DNA from: Segetibacter koreensis DSM 18137
GTDB taxonomy: Bacteria > Bacteroidota > Bacteroidia > Chitinophagales > Chitinophagaceae
Direction of reading: 5' to 3'
NCBI RefSeq assembly: GCF_000374045.1
Contig: NZ_KB893315.1
Location: forward strand, 124,111-188,110
DNA: 64,000 bases
The translations under genes and the position numbers were made by a program. This document shows, one piece after another, positions 56,499-64,000 of the stretch (its first letter is position 1; each line of letters starts with the position of its first letter). A model generated the notes under the pieces. That model ran no database searches. It was not told the DNA's origin and saw nothing but the letters and a program-made list of their open reading frames with translations.

Positions 56499-57696
56499 AT
56501 GATTTCCCTACCGAACAACTGTTATTGCTCTGAATTAAAAGTCAATCCAAAAAACTGGAGAACATTAAAGAAGATAGCTAATGACTGGCTTATATACTAT
56601 AGATTCTACGGTCAGGATGCACGACATCGAGAACTGTATCCGAAAGGAAAATTAGTCAGAGTGCAGGGTATGAACCATTTCAAAACTTTACTGGACAGAA
56701 GAAGAGCAACCTTGCAGCTTCTTGAGGATGAGGTTAAAAAATTACAGCAGGGATTCAACCCTATCGTTGGGGATATTGCAGCACCTGTTAATATTAATAC
56801 TGTTGACCCCACTACTCCCTTTCTGCAGGCCCTAGAATTTTTTAGTTCCACCATATCCGCATCTCCATCTACAAAAAGAGAACTTAAAAGTATTTTAGGT
56901 TTTGTGAGTTCAGCAGCTGCACAGCCGCAATTTGACAATCTTAATATAGGTGTAATTAGCCGAAAGCACCTAAAATTATTGCTGGCACAGATTGAGAAGA
57001 CTCCGAGTGGAGAAAGTTATCACAGGTATAATAAAATCCGCAGCTACTTAATGATCTTATTTTAAGGAACTGGTGGAGCTGGAAGCAATTGACTATAATC
57101 CAGTCAGGGAAGTATCAAAGAAGAATGGAGTTAAATTGTTACGAAACGTTTTAACCTTAGAGGAAAGGGCTGTAATTGACAATTATCTGCGGGAACATGA
57201 CAAGGCCTTTTGGGTGTTCACACATATTTTCTTTCAATCAGGGGCAAGGCTCACTGAGCTTATGAAAGTCCGCCTTGATGATGTAAATATAGCTAAGCAG
57301 ACTTTTAAGGTTATTGTTATCAAAGGCAGGTCAAAAAAAGAGGTTTTAAAGCCCATTAAAAACGTTGCTCTTCCCTTTTGGATTGAAGCGATTAAAAACG
57401 CTGCTCCTGGCCAGTATATTTTTTCTGAAGGATTAATCCCCGGAGATGAGCCTATAAGAACAGATCAGGTAACCAAGAGGTGGTCGAGGCATATTAAAAA
57501 GAAACTGAAGATAAAAGGGGATTTTTACTCGCTAAAGCATTCAAACCTTGACGAAACTGCAGCACTCCTTTCCTTAGCTGATGCTTCGGCTATGGCTTCA
57601 CATACGTCTGTAAACGTTACCAGAAAATTTTACGCTGTGGGAGAGCAGGAACGCCAGAACGAAAGACTAAAGAATCTGGATAATACATTATCTTAA
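56499..57696 (+). pseudogene. tyrosine recombinase disrupted by a one-base frameshift
   Basis: The first frame (56499-57065) encodes 188 residues of an integrase N-terminal region with the start of the core-binding domain. One extra T in the run at 57060-57063 then produces TAA. The second frame (to 57696) continues without gap: VELEAIDYNPVREVSKKN, then Arg in GARLTELMKV, the YSLKHSNLDE box, ASHTS and the Tyr in RKFYAVGEQ. All catalytic boxes are kept, so the frameshift looks recent. It is unrelated in detail to the island integrase and probably belonged to an older element at the same tRNA. Confidence 0.85.
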
Positions 57697-57701
57697 TATA
57701 C

Positions 57702-58019
57702 TTAGGCGGCATATCGTAAACTGGTAATATTGGGCCTGCGTCCATTCAAATAGTTTTTACAAGTGCTATAGGGAATTGAGCGGGCTTGTGCCGCCTCTTT
57801 TACGCTTTGAAATGTTTCCCCTGTGCACCTGTCTACTACGATTTTCATCTGGCTCTTTTTGCTTATTAAACCAGTTCTATAGGCATGAAGCACATTTTCC
57901 TGATGAGTGCTCCATTCCAAATTCTCGGGTCTTATATCGGTCTTTATTTCGTTAATATGATTAACATAAGGCTTCCCGTCGGGATTTGGCACATAGGCTA
58001 ATGCAAGAAGACGATGCAC
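57702..58019 (-). pseudogene. HNH homing-type endonuclease, N-terminally truncated
   Basis: Residues beginning MHRLLALAYVPNPDGKPYVN, then HINEIKTDIRPENLEWSTHQ, match the HNH core of phage-type NUMOD/HNH endonucleases, followed by a small helical DNA-binding repeat (FQSVKEAAQARSIPYSTCKN). The family normally has 40-60 residues before this point. In-frame homologous residues (VRSTLLVHRL) continue only a few codons upstream until a stop. It may be an inactive fragment. Confidence 0.65.
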
Positions 58020-58155
58020 AAGCAGAGTACTTCTGACTAACGTAAAAACTTTTTATTGATTTTCAATGTCTTATTGTTTTTAAATTTTTCGTATCTCCAG
58101 TTAACTTAGGAATTTATTTTCACGAAAAAAAGAGGGAATGACACACAACGTGGTT

Positions 58156-58326
58156 GCATTAGCGAAGGCGGGGCAATTGATGAGGTCCCGACAGGAGCCA
58201 CTGCTTATTGAAAATTTGTTGTTGAAGTTAACAACTAAAAGCTACATTAACCATGTCCTGCTGAAACAAATGTTGATGTTGATCCATAGCTGATATTTCA
58301 TCCCTCTGCCCCGCTTTTGCTAATGC
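58156..58326. repeat. attC-like inverted repeat at the 3' end of the small membrane-protein gene
   Basis: Arms 58156-58175 and 58307-58326 (GCATTAGC...GCGGGGCA and TGCCCCGC...GCTAATGC) are complementary over 20 bp with two mismatches, enclosing about 130 bp. On the minus strand the outer bases read GGCTAAC on one side and ACGTTGTGTGTCA on the other, recalling the AAC/GTT ends of integron attC sites. The right arm overlaps the last codons of the gene at 58298. Confidence 0.5.
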
Positions 58327-58837
58327 AGATGTTAGCCGCTACAATGTCACTCTTAACTTCAGCTTTCAATTTTTTGTTGATGATTTCAAAAGTTGTCCAC
58401 TCTCCTTTATGCCTGACGTTTACAGTAGCTGGATATTCAGCCAACCAGTTGGCTTTTGTTATGTCAAAATCTGTAATGTCAATAAGATCAAACTGTATGG
58501 AATAAGGTTTGAGAAAATGCGTCAGATAAGTAATGGTTAATTTTTTATTGTCAATTCGAAACTCTGTTAGATACCTTCTTCTAGCAAAAAATATTCTTAT
58601 AATACCTGGGAGGGTAAGTAAAATGCAATACAATATATTAAGTGTCGTGTTGTGTGTGAATAGTACAACAAAGAAAGCTATACAAAATATGATTGGAGCA
58701 ACAAATGTATAAAAGAAAATCTTTGCCTTTATATTTAACAATCTTGAAGAAGTATTTGAAGCAATAAATGTATCAACTATCGTCCCAAAGAATGTGTATA
58801 GTAGCATAGCGAAAAGTAAAAGATAAATAGTTCTCAT
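58298..58837 (-). CDS. hypothetical membrane protein
   Basis: A 179-residue protein with three N-terminal membrane helices (about residues 3-26, 38-59 and 68-86), then a beta-rich soluble part of about 90 residues (RIDNKKLTITYLTHFLKPYS) that recalls a PH-like membrane-protein domain. No family is assigned. The gene is flanked on both sides by palindromes, so it may sit in a gene-cassette-like unit. The coding end runs into the right arm of the attC-like repeat. Confidence 0.55.
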   Translation of the reverse strand: MRTIYLLLFAMLLYTFFGTIVDTFIASNTSSRLLNIKAKIFFYTFVAPIIFCIAFFVVLFTHNTTLNILYCILLTLPGIIRIFFARRRYLTEFRIDNKKLTITYLTHFLKPYSIQFDLIDITDFDITKANWLAEYPATVNVRHKGEWTTFEIINKKLKAEVKSDIVAANICISKSGAEG

Positions 58838-58867
58838 TGTTTTATTGCTAATTTAGATGTGTCGTTT

Positions 58868-58902
58868 GTTGGGGCTAACGCTCCTATTGCCGCAACCCCA
58901 AC
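58868..58902. repeat. palindrome upstream of the small membrane-protein gene
   Basis: GTTGGGG and CCCCAAC arms (7 bp, perfect) around a 21-nt centre with GCTAACG and TTGCCGC. Its GCTAAC and GTTAGC motifs echo those at the other end of the gene. Confidence 0.5.
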
Positions 58903-59196
58903 CTAAGAAGCTCATGATAATCAATCTCCTTCTTTTGGCTTCTTCAAATTGTAGCTGCGCAAAGCGTGATGAAATATACTTTTAATATTTCTACTTTCAA
59001 AGCATTCTAATACATAATATTCCTTTGTCCTGCCGAGGACTCATTTCAGCGCGCCTAAGTGCCAAGACCGGCTGATCTATATGTTAATCTGAGTGATGAC
59101 CGACTTGATGCTTCTAATGATAGCATCCGATTTTTCCCCCATGGCTCCAGCGTACTATCCATTGCCTATCACCTTGTTTCCTATCGAGAGCAGGAT

Positions 59197-59640
59197 TTAT
59201 AGATGGCCTGTTGTTTCTTTAAATCTTAGCTCAGCTACCAGTTTATTCGCCACTTCCATCACGTCTCGCACAAGAGCCTCTTTGAGCGCTTCTTTGTCAG
59301 CTAAAGCCCGTGGAGCAACACCTGCATAATACCGTCTTAAATAAGCATCATAGATGTGGGAGGATGGGAACTCGTGCTCTCCCTTAATACTTTCTAAATA
59401 AATCCGTGACTGATTGTACTCAGGCAAGTATTCCGGATTAATATTTTCTTTGAACCATCTTTTGAATTTAGGCTTCCAATATGATGCAACCGGATCGCCC
59501 CAGCTATTCGTTAAATAATAGCCGTTACCAAAGCTGAAATATTTATGGGTGAGAGACCAATAGAATAGCGTGCGGGGAAATCTTTATGCAACTGCTTCAT
59601 CCCTACAGTCCTGCCCTGGTTTTCATATCAGTAGCAACCT
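59197..59640 (-). pseudogene. remnant of an unidentified protein gene
   Basis: On the minus strand, a coding-like stretch of about 125 codons ends at 59197: FPRTLFYWSLTHKYFSFGNG, then SWGDPVASYW, and SRIYLESIKGEHEFPSSHIY near the C-terminus. It has a stop at its 5' side at about 59583, beyond which the likely continuation (TVGMKQLHKD) is found in a neighbouring frame. The protein family is not recognised. Aromatic-rich, well-composed residues make this a broken gene rather than chance. Confidence 0.45.
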
Positions 59641-60105
59641 GGCTCTGGTAGCAGGAGAAGACCTTGTACGTGTAGGGATCAGCTTTCCTATCGAAAATAC
59701 CGCCTATACAGGACGAGAAGGACTTTAGCACGGTTAGTATATGGACAAGGTTGACAAAACAGGCGATTCATGAACAATGGCCAGTATAAAAAAAGCCCGA
59801 AAAGAGCGGGATGTGCAACCATCTCGCTTTACTTCTTTAAAGATAATACATTTCTCAAATTGCAAAACCAATTAACTCAGCAAGTCAGTGATTCCAATAA
59901 AATGGAAACATAATATCCATGGACATTAATTGATAACGATATGACGTTCCCTTTCCAAAACTTTTTCCTACCCGGGGGAGCTGGAGTTCAAGTCGTTGTT
60001 TGGTATATGTATTGGTTGCTCCAGCGTACCAGAGTTAACTTTCTAAGCCTTAGGGCTTTTTTTTGACATTGTTTTTCCAATTAAATGAAGTAATTTCTTT
60101 TCAGC
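59641..60105. other. boundary region with two hairpins, no gene
   Basis: A GC-rich stem (GCCCG...CGGG, 59797-59812) is followed by T residues only on the minus strand. A second weak hairpin near 60043-60064 (AAGCCTTAGGGCTTTTTTT) ends with seven Ts on the plus strand. No gene is seen. Confidence 0.4.
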
Positions 60106-60113
60106 TACCTTTG
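60106..60113 (+). promoter_or_regulatory. -7 box upstream of the small Cys-rich protein gene
   Basis: TACCTTTG, an exact match to TAnnTTTG, seven bases before the ATG at 60121. No clear TTG lies at the right distance, so the promoter may need an activator. Confidence 0.45.
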
Positions 60114-60120
60114 CGCCCGA

Positions 60121-60429
60121 ATGAAAAAGAGGTTAACATTTCTTTTGCTATTAGTCACCATGGCTGCAACGTTCTATCCTTGCTGTAGCAAGGACGATGG
60201 CTGCAACGACCAATTCGCCGCCAATACAGCTAATCACAACAATCATAAATCAGAAGGCAACTGTTCACCTTTCGTTACCTGTGGCACTTGCTTCGGCTTT
60301 ATCGAGGCAGCTAAAGTGATTGAAATTCCATTAATCACTTTAGCAAAGCCAGTACATCGTTCCAGGGTAATTTCATTAACGCTTTCTACTTACACACCTT
60401 CCCAGTTACAGCCCCCACGAGTTGCTTAA
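60121..60429 (+). CDS. small Cys/His-rich exported protein preceding a TonB receptor
   Basis: A 102-residue protein with a signal peptide (residues 1-20, LLLLVTMAATFYPCC) and a short mature part in which DDGCNDQ, NHNNHKSEGNC and VTCGTCFGF give five Cys and two His. Short proteins of this form precede metal-type TonB receptors in Bacteroidota and may bind a metal in the periplasm. The gene stands 55 bp upstream of the receptor gene. The role is inference. Confidence 0.6.
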   Translation: MKKRLTFLLLLVTMAATFYPCCSKDDGCNDQFAANTANHNNHKSEGNCSPFVTCGTCFGFIEAAKVIEIPLITLAKPVHRSRVISLTLSTYTPSQLQPPRVA

Positions 60430-60483
60430 TATTTCATATTATGGTCAACTATTCATTTATTTTTTTCATTTCTCAATAGAATT

Positions 60484-62640
60484 ATGAAGCATATACTATC
60501 ATTATGTATGCTGCTAATTGCCAGTACCGGCATTTATGCAAAACATACAATCAGACTATCAATAAAAAGCAGGGAAGAAAAGCAGCCACTTGCAGGAGCT
60601 ACAGCAATAATAAAATCAATCAATAAAACAGCACTTGCAGACAGCGCAGGGATTGCAACGTTTGCAAATCTTGCAGCAGGTACATTTAAGGTTACAATAT
60701 CTTATGTAGGGTTAGCAGAAAAAGAGATTTCCGTAACAGTTCCAACACCAACAGAAGCACCATTAGAAGTATTATTACAGGAAGGCGAAGAACATGAACA
60801 TGAAGTTGTGGTAACTGCAACAAGAACAAGCCGGACCATTAGCGACATTCCTACAAGAGTAGAAACGATTTCAGGAGAAGAATTAGCAGAAAAAGGAAAC
60901 ATGAAGCCCGGAGATATAAGAATGTTACTTAATGAAAGTACGGGCATTCAAACACAGCAAACTTCCGCAACATCTTATAATTCCAGTATAAGAATACAAG
61001 GTTTAGATGGCAGGTACACACAAATACTAAGAGACGGTTTTCCACTTTATTCAGGCTTTTCAGGAGGTTTAAGTTTAATGCAGGTAACACCACTTGATTT
61101 AAAGCAGATTGAAGTTATAAAAGGCTCATCATCTACTTTATACGGTGGTGGAGCAATCGCAGGTTTAGTAAACCTTGTTTCAAAGACACCAACTGCCAAA
61201 AAAGAATTAACGTTCTTAGGCAATGGTACTTCAGCAGGGGGGCTTGACCTTAGTGGTTTTTACAGCCAGAAGTTTGAGAAGATTGGCATAACTGTTTTTG
61301 GTTCAAGAAACACAGGAAGACCGTACGACCCGGCTAAAATTGGGTTAACAGCTATCCCAAAATTTGACCGTTATACAATTAATCCAAGACTGTTTATTTA
61401 CGGAGATAAGACAACCGCAAACATTGGTTTTAGTTACATCTCAGAAGACCGTTTAGGTGGCAGCACGGATTACATTAAGAAAGGTTCAACTGGTTATTTT
61501 GAAAAGAACAATACAGAACGCTTTACTACCCAGGCTCAATTAACACATAAGATAAATGATAAGGCACAAATGAATTTTAAGAACAGCTATAGCAGGTTCA
61601 ATCGCTTTATTCAAATTCCATCTTATGCTTTTAAAGGTTTACAGCAATCCACATATTCAGAAGCTACCTATAGCAACGAAGGAGAAAAAGCACAATGGGT
61701 TATCGGAGCAAACTTGTTGACAGATGATTTTGCAGAAGACAAACAAAGCAACAATGCTTTAAGAAACTATCACTACAATACAATAGGAGCATTCGTACAA
61801 AACACCTGGTTACCAACAAAGCAATTTACTTTAGAGACAGGATTAAGAGGAGATTATGTAAAGCAATATAGTTTTGAACTGCTGCCCAGAGTTTCAGCTA
61901 TGCTTAAAGTAACCCCAAAACTTACAGCAAGGTTAGGAGGTGGTTTAGGTTACAAAACACCGACAGTATTTAATGAAGATGCAGAAAAAATACAGTTTCA
62001 AAACATTCTGCCAATCAATCAAAATACAGCAAGCAACGAACGTTCGGCAGGTGGAAACTTTGATATAAATTATCGTACAAAAATTGGTGAAGTAGGTTTA
62101 GCAGCTAATCAACTTTTTTTCTATACAAGATTAAACAGACCCTTAGTATTAACCACTACACCTACCAATCAGTATGAGTTTATAAACACGAATGGTCATA
62201 TAGACACCAAGGGAATGGAAACAAACCTTCGGTTTACTTACGATGATTTGAAACTGTTTATCGGTTATACTTATGCAGATGTAAACAGCCATTTCAATAA
62301 CACCAAAAGCTGGTTTCCGTTAACAGCAAAGCACAGGCTTAATAATGTGTTGATGTACGAGAAAGAAGGCAAATTAAAGATAGGTGCAGAAGGCTATTTC
62401 TTCAGTCCTCAAAAACTAAATGATGGTGCTATTGGTAAATCTTACTGGACTTTTGGTTTAATGGGTGAAAAGACCTGGAAACACTTCGCCTTGTTCGTCA
62501 ACTTAGAAAACATTACAGATACAAGGCAGACAAAGTTTGATACCATCTACACCGGCACAATTACGAACCCAACATTCAGAGACATATATGCACCTGTTGA
62601 CGGGTTTGTAGTAAACGGTGGTATAAAAATTAGATTGTAA
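60484..62640 (+). CDS. TonB-dependent receptor, probably for a metal chelate
   Basis: A 718-residue outer-membrane receptor with a signal peptide (about 1-19), a carboxypeptidase-regulatory-like domain (about 20-95: GATAIIKSINKTALADSAGI), the TonB box EVVVTATRTSR near residue 107, a plug domain with IRIQGLDGRYTQILRDGFPL near 165 and VIKGSSSTLYGGGAI near 212, then a 22-strand-type barrel with a C-terminal hydrophobic Leu. HEHE at the box region and the Cys/His-rich neighbour suggest a metal substrate. Intact. Confidence 0.9.
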   Translation: MKHILSLCMLLIASTGIYAKHTIRLSIKSREEKQPLAGATAIIKSINKTALADSAGIATFANLAAGTFKVTISYVGLAEKEISVTVPTPTEAPLEVLLQEGEEHEHEVVVTATRTSRTISDIPTRVETISGEELAEKGNMKPGDIRMLLNESTGIQTQQTSATSYNSSIRIQGLDGRYTQILRDGFPLYSGFSGGLSLMQVTPLDLKQIEVIKGSSSTLYGGGAIAGLVNLVSKTPTAKKELTFLGNGTSAGGLDLSGFYSQKFEKIGITVFGSRNTGRPYDPAKIGLTAIPKFDRYTINPRLFIYGDKTTANIGFSYISEDRLGGSTDYIKKGSTGYFEKNNTERFTTQAQLTHKINDKAQMNFKNSYSRFNRFIQIPSYAFKGLQQSTYSEATYSNEGEKAQWVIGANLLTDDFAEDKQSNNALRNYHYNTIGAFVQNTWLPTKQFTLETGLRGDYVKQYSFELLPRVSAMLKVTPKLTARLGGGLGYKTPTVFNEDAEKIQFQNILPINQNTASNERSAGGNFDINYRTKIGEVGLAANQLFFYTRLNRPLVLTTTPTNQYEFINTNGHIDTKGMETNLRFTYDDLKLFIGYTYADVNSHFNNTKSWFPLTAKHRLNNVLMYEKEGKLKIGAEGYFFSPQKLNDGAIGKSYWTFGLMGEKTWKHFALFVNLENITDTRQTKFDTIYTGTITNPTFRDIYAPVDGFVVNGGIKIRL

Positions 62641-62652
62641 ACAACTAATAGA

Positions 62653-62811
62653 ATGTACTCAATCATTACAGGCAGTTTAATTATCGGTTTACTTCATGCA
62701 GTAATACCTAATCATTGGCTGCCTGTAATTGCTATTGGTTGAAAAGAACAATGGACAATAGCAGAGGTTACTAAAGTAGCCTTTACCTGTACTTTGGCAC
62801 GGAGTAAGTAA
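62653..62811 (+). pseudogene. broken small permease gene, UreH/SafE-like
   Basis: Starts MYSIITGSLIIGLLHAVIPN (motif LHAxxPNHWLP of metal-transport-type UreH/TauE-SafE proteins) but a TGA stands where a Trp is expected after residue 29. Homology goes on with KEQWTIAEVTKVAFTCTLA and is lost after a further frame change near 62805. The remaining three-quarters of the gene are missing. It lies 12 bp after the receptor, so it was once part of that operon. Confidence 0.65.
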
Positions 62812-62981
62812 AGTCCTCCGGTGAATACCACTTCTTATACGCTGGTCGTATAACCACATGCCTTTTGCTTTGCCTCATCTGCCATCCTTCTTGCTGCATC
62901 TGTTAACATGAATACTAAAAATATTAGCAAAGGTAAGGAAAGTAAACTAATTTGAATAGTGGCACACCTAAAAAACAAAAA

Positions 62982-63011
62982 AGGGCCAGGATAGAAATCC
63001 AGCCCTGTTTT
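62982..63011. terminator. terminator between the broken permease gene and the GH20 gene
   Basis: AGGGCCAGGAT and ATCCAGCCCT arms with a 4-nt loop and one bulge each, with T runs on both strands. It can stop transcription from both sides. Confidence 0.65.
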
Positions 63012-63085
63012 TAATCCAATATTCTATGAAAAACCAATTACATAGAGTGTATATTTAATTGAAAAGTTGCAACAGCCGCTTTTTA

Positions 63086-64000
63086 CTACTCGCTCTTTTT
63101 ATCTGCTCTCTGTTGCAGGTCCTTAATTTGTAGTGTCATCATGCGACCAACCGGCTTATCGCCTTTGTAGGTTATTACTCTCAGCATAACTGCATCTTTC
63201 GGCGGAGTCAAGGCTTCGGTGTATTTAGGATAAAACCTGTCAGGAAAAGAATTATCGAAAGTATAATAGATATCAAGTCCTTTTACCTCTGTACTTAATT
63301 CAATTTTAATTTGCTTATCTGCAGCGCTGCTTACATTAACAATAGGGTCGTACATGCTGGGAGCATATTTTATTTCAGCTTCATCCAGCCTGCCAAAATG
63401 CTTTTCTACTTTCTGAGAGAAATTGTCCCAGTTTTTCTTTGCTTTGGGAGACCAGACAGACTCTGATATTGCAAGAGCTCTTGGGTAGGTCATATATTCC
63501 GCATGACGCATATTGTACACTTGTTCTGTCCACAGGTTTGCTTGCCCACCTATTATGTATTTCGCATCTACACTATCAGGAACAGGTTCAAACTGGTAAG
63601 CTTTACTCAGACGAAGTGTTGCATAAATACGCGGCTCAATGGCAGGATCCCCGTTCATATAATCGAGGTAAGCAAAAGTGGTTGGGCTCATTACAACATT
63701 ATGTTTCATTTTAGCTGCTTCTGCTCCGCCTTTCATTCCTCTCCAGCTCATAACCGCAGCACTTGGTGCCAGGCCACCTTCCAGTATTTCATCCCACCCA
63801 ATAAATTTTTTGCCTTTTGAAGTCACGATTTTTTCAAGTCTTTTTTCAAAATAACTTTGCACTTCTTCCATATTTTTCAATCCTTCCTTTTGCATTAAAG
63901 CTTTAATCGCATCACTTTTTTCCCAAAAGTTTTTAGGACATTCGTCGCCGCCAAGATGCATGTATTCAAAAGGGAAAAGTTGTGCCAGTTGTGTCACTAC
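63086..64000 (-). CDS. GH20 beta-N-acetylhexosaminidase, C-terminal part (5' end outside window)
   Basis: The frame is open to the right edge; about 304 residues are visible. The catalytic pair is in HLGGDECPKNFW (Asp-Glu), followed by GWDEILEGGL, WRG and NLWTE motifs of glycoside hydrolase family 20. After the barrel a domain with DIYYTFDNSFPDRFYPKYTE and YKGDKPVGR forms the C-terminal chitobiase-like region. It hydrolyses terminal N-acetylglucosamine or N-acetylgalactosamine from glycans or chitin oligomers. The signal peptide and first barrel strands would lie beyond the window. Confidence 0.92.
   Translation of the reverse strand, partial: VVTQLAQLFPFEYMHLGGDECPKNFWEKSDAIKALMQKEGLKNMEEVQSYFEKRLEKIVTSKGKKFIGWDEILEGGLAPSAAVMSWRGMKGGAEAAKMKHNVVMSPTTFAYLDYMNGDPAIEPRIYATLRLSKAYQFEPVPDSVDAKYIIGGQANLWTEQVYNMRHAEYMTYPRALAISESVWSPKAKKNWDNFSQKVEKHFGRLDEAEIKYAPSMYDPIVNVSSAADKQIKIELSTEVKGLDIYYTFDNSFPDRFYPKYTEALTPPKDAVMLRVITYKGDKPVGRMMTLQIKDLQQRADKKSE

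Noticed and set aside
59980-60060. Possible degenerate tRNA 3' end (GTTCAAGTC followed by a hairpin and T run) that might mark the distal end of the older element
   Set aside because: Only nine contiguous bases match the tRNA; no cloverleaf can be drawn.
1-64000. CRISPR arrays, rRNA genes, insertion sequences
   Set aside because: I looked for regularly spaced direct repeats, ribosomal sequence and DDE transposases and found none.

Overview
The window reads as chromosomal DNA of a member of the Bacteroidota, probably close to the Chitinophagaceae. This is inferred from AT-rich DNA, promoters of the TTG / TAnnTTTG type directly in front of start codons (clearest before guaB and before the methyltransferase gene at 45921), almost no Shine-Dalgarno sequences, a PKD-type surface protein, a complete Ebo cluster and a TonB-dependent receptor with a carboxypeptidase-like N-terminal domain. 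No ribosomal marker is present, so the family is an inference.

Region 1 (1-19550) is ordinary host chromosome. It holds the start of a large PKD surface protein, an alpha/beta hydrolase, Lnt, guaB, a TMEM220-like membrane protein, eboABCDEF (metabolite precursor handling and traffic to the periplasm), an outer-membrane protein next to a vanadium-type haloperoxidase/PAP2 lipoprotein, a small membrane-anchored protein, an M32 carboxypeptidase and a tRNA with a CAT anticodon.

Region 2 (19552-56390, about 36.8 kb) is a genomic island inserted in that tRNA gene. A perfect 62-bp copy of the tRNA 3' part (19490-19551) recurs at 56329-56390, next to a tyrosine recombinase at 55127-56254. The island has a plasmid/phage-like left module (KilAC-like protein, RepA-like AAA ATPase, DUF5131 protein), a four-gene defence operon (type III Mod and Res, a PLD/SNF2-type helicase, a DUF4391 protein), a Sak4-like ATPase with a DUF3871 protein, and an accessory stretch of small membrane or nuclease-like genes. 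Next comes a peptide natural-product locus (41399-47168), then a cysteine-rich lipoprotein, an HNH-like zinc protein and an EVE-like/HNH nuclease. At least nine copies of a palindrome based on TGTCCGTCCA/TGGACGGACA lie almost only between its genes. I saw no relaxase, conjugation or capsid gene.

The peptide locus is the most interesting part. Two tandem precursor genes share a perfectly identical 103-bp leader block but have divergent 3' ends; only the second keeps a Cys/Gly-rich C-terminus. They are followed by a terminator hairpin, a radical SAM/SPASM maturase, a helical protein of unknown role and a C39/papain-like cysteine peptidase. About 500 bp further on, with its own promoter, lies a borosin-type peptide backbone N-methyltransferase with a borosin-binding-like domain fused to its N-terminus. 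No exporter is visible.

Region 3 (56391-59.9 kb) is a decayed older insertion downstream of the same tRNA: a frameshifted integrase, an HNH fragment, a small membrane-protein gene flanked by palindromes that look like integron attC sites, and a frameshifted gene remnant. Region 4 (60.1-64 kb) returns to chromosome-like genes: a small Cys/His-rich protein, a TonB-dependent receptor, a broken permease gene, and a GH20 beta-N-acetylhexosaminidase that runs off the window.
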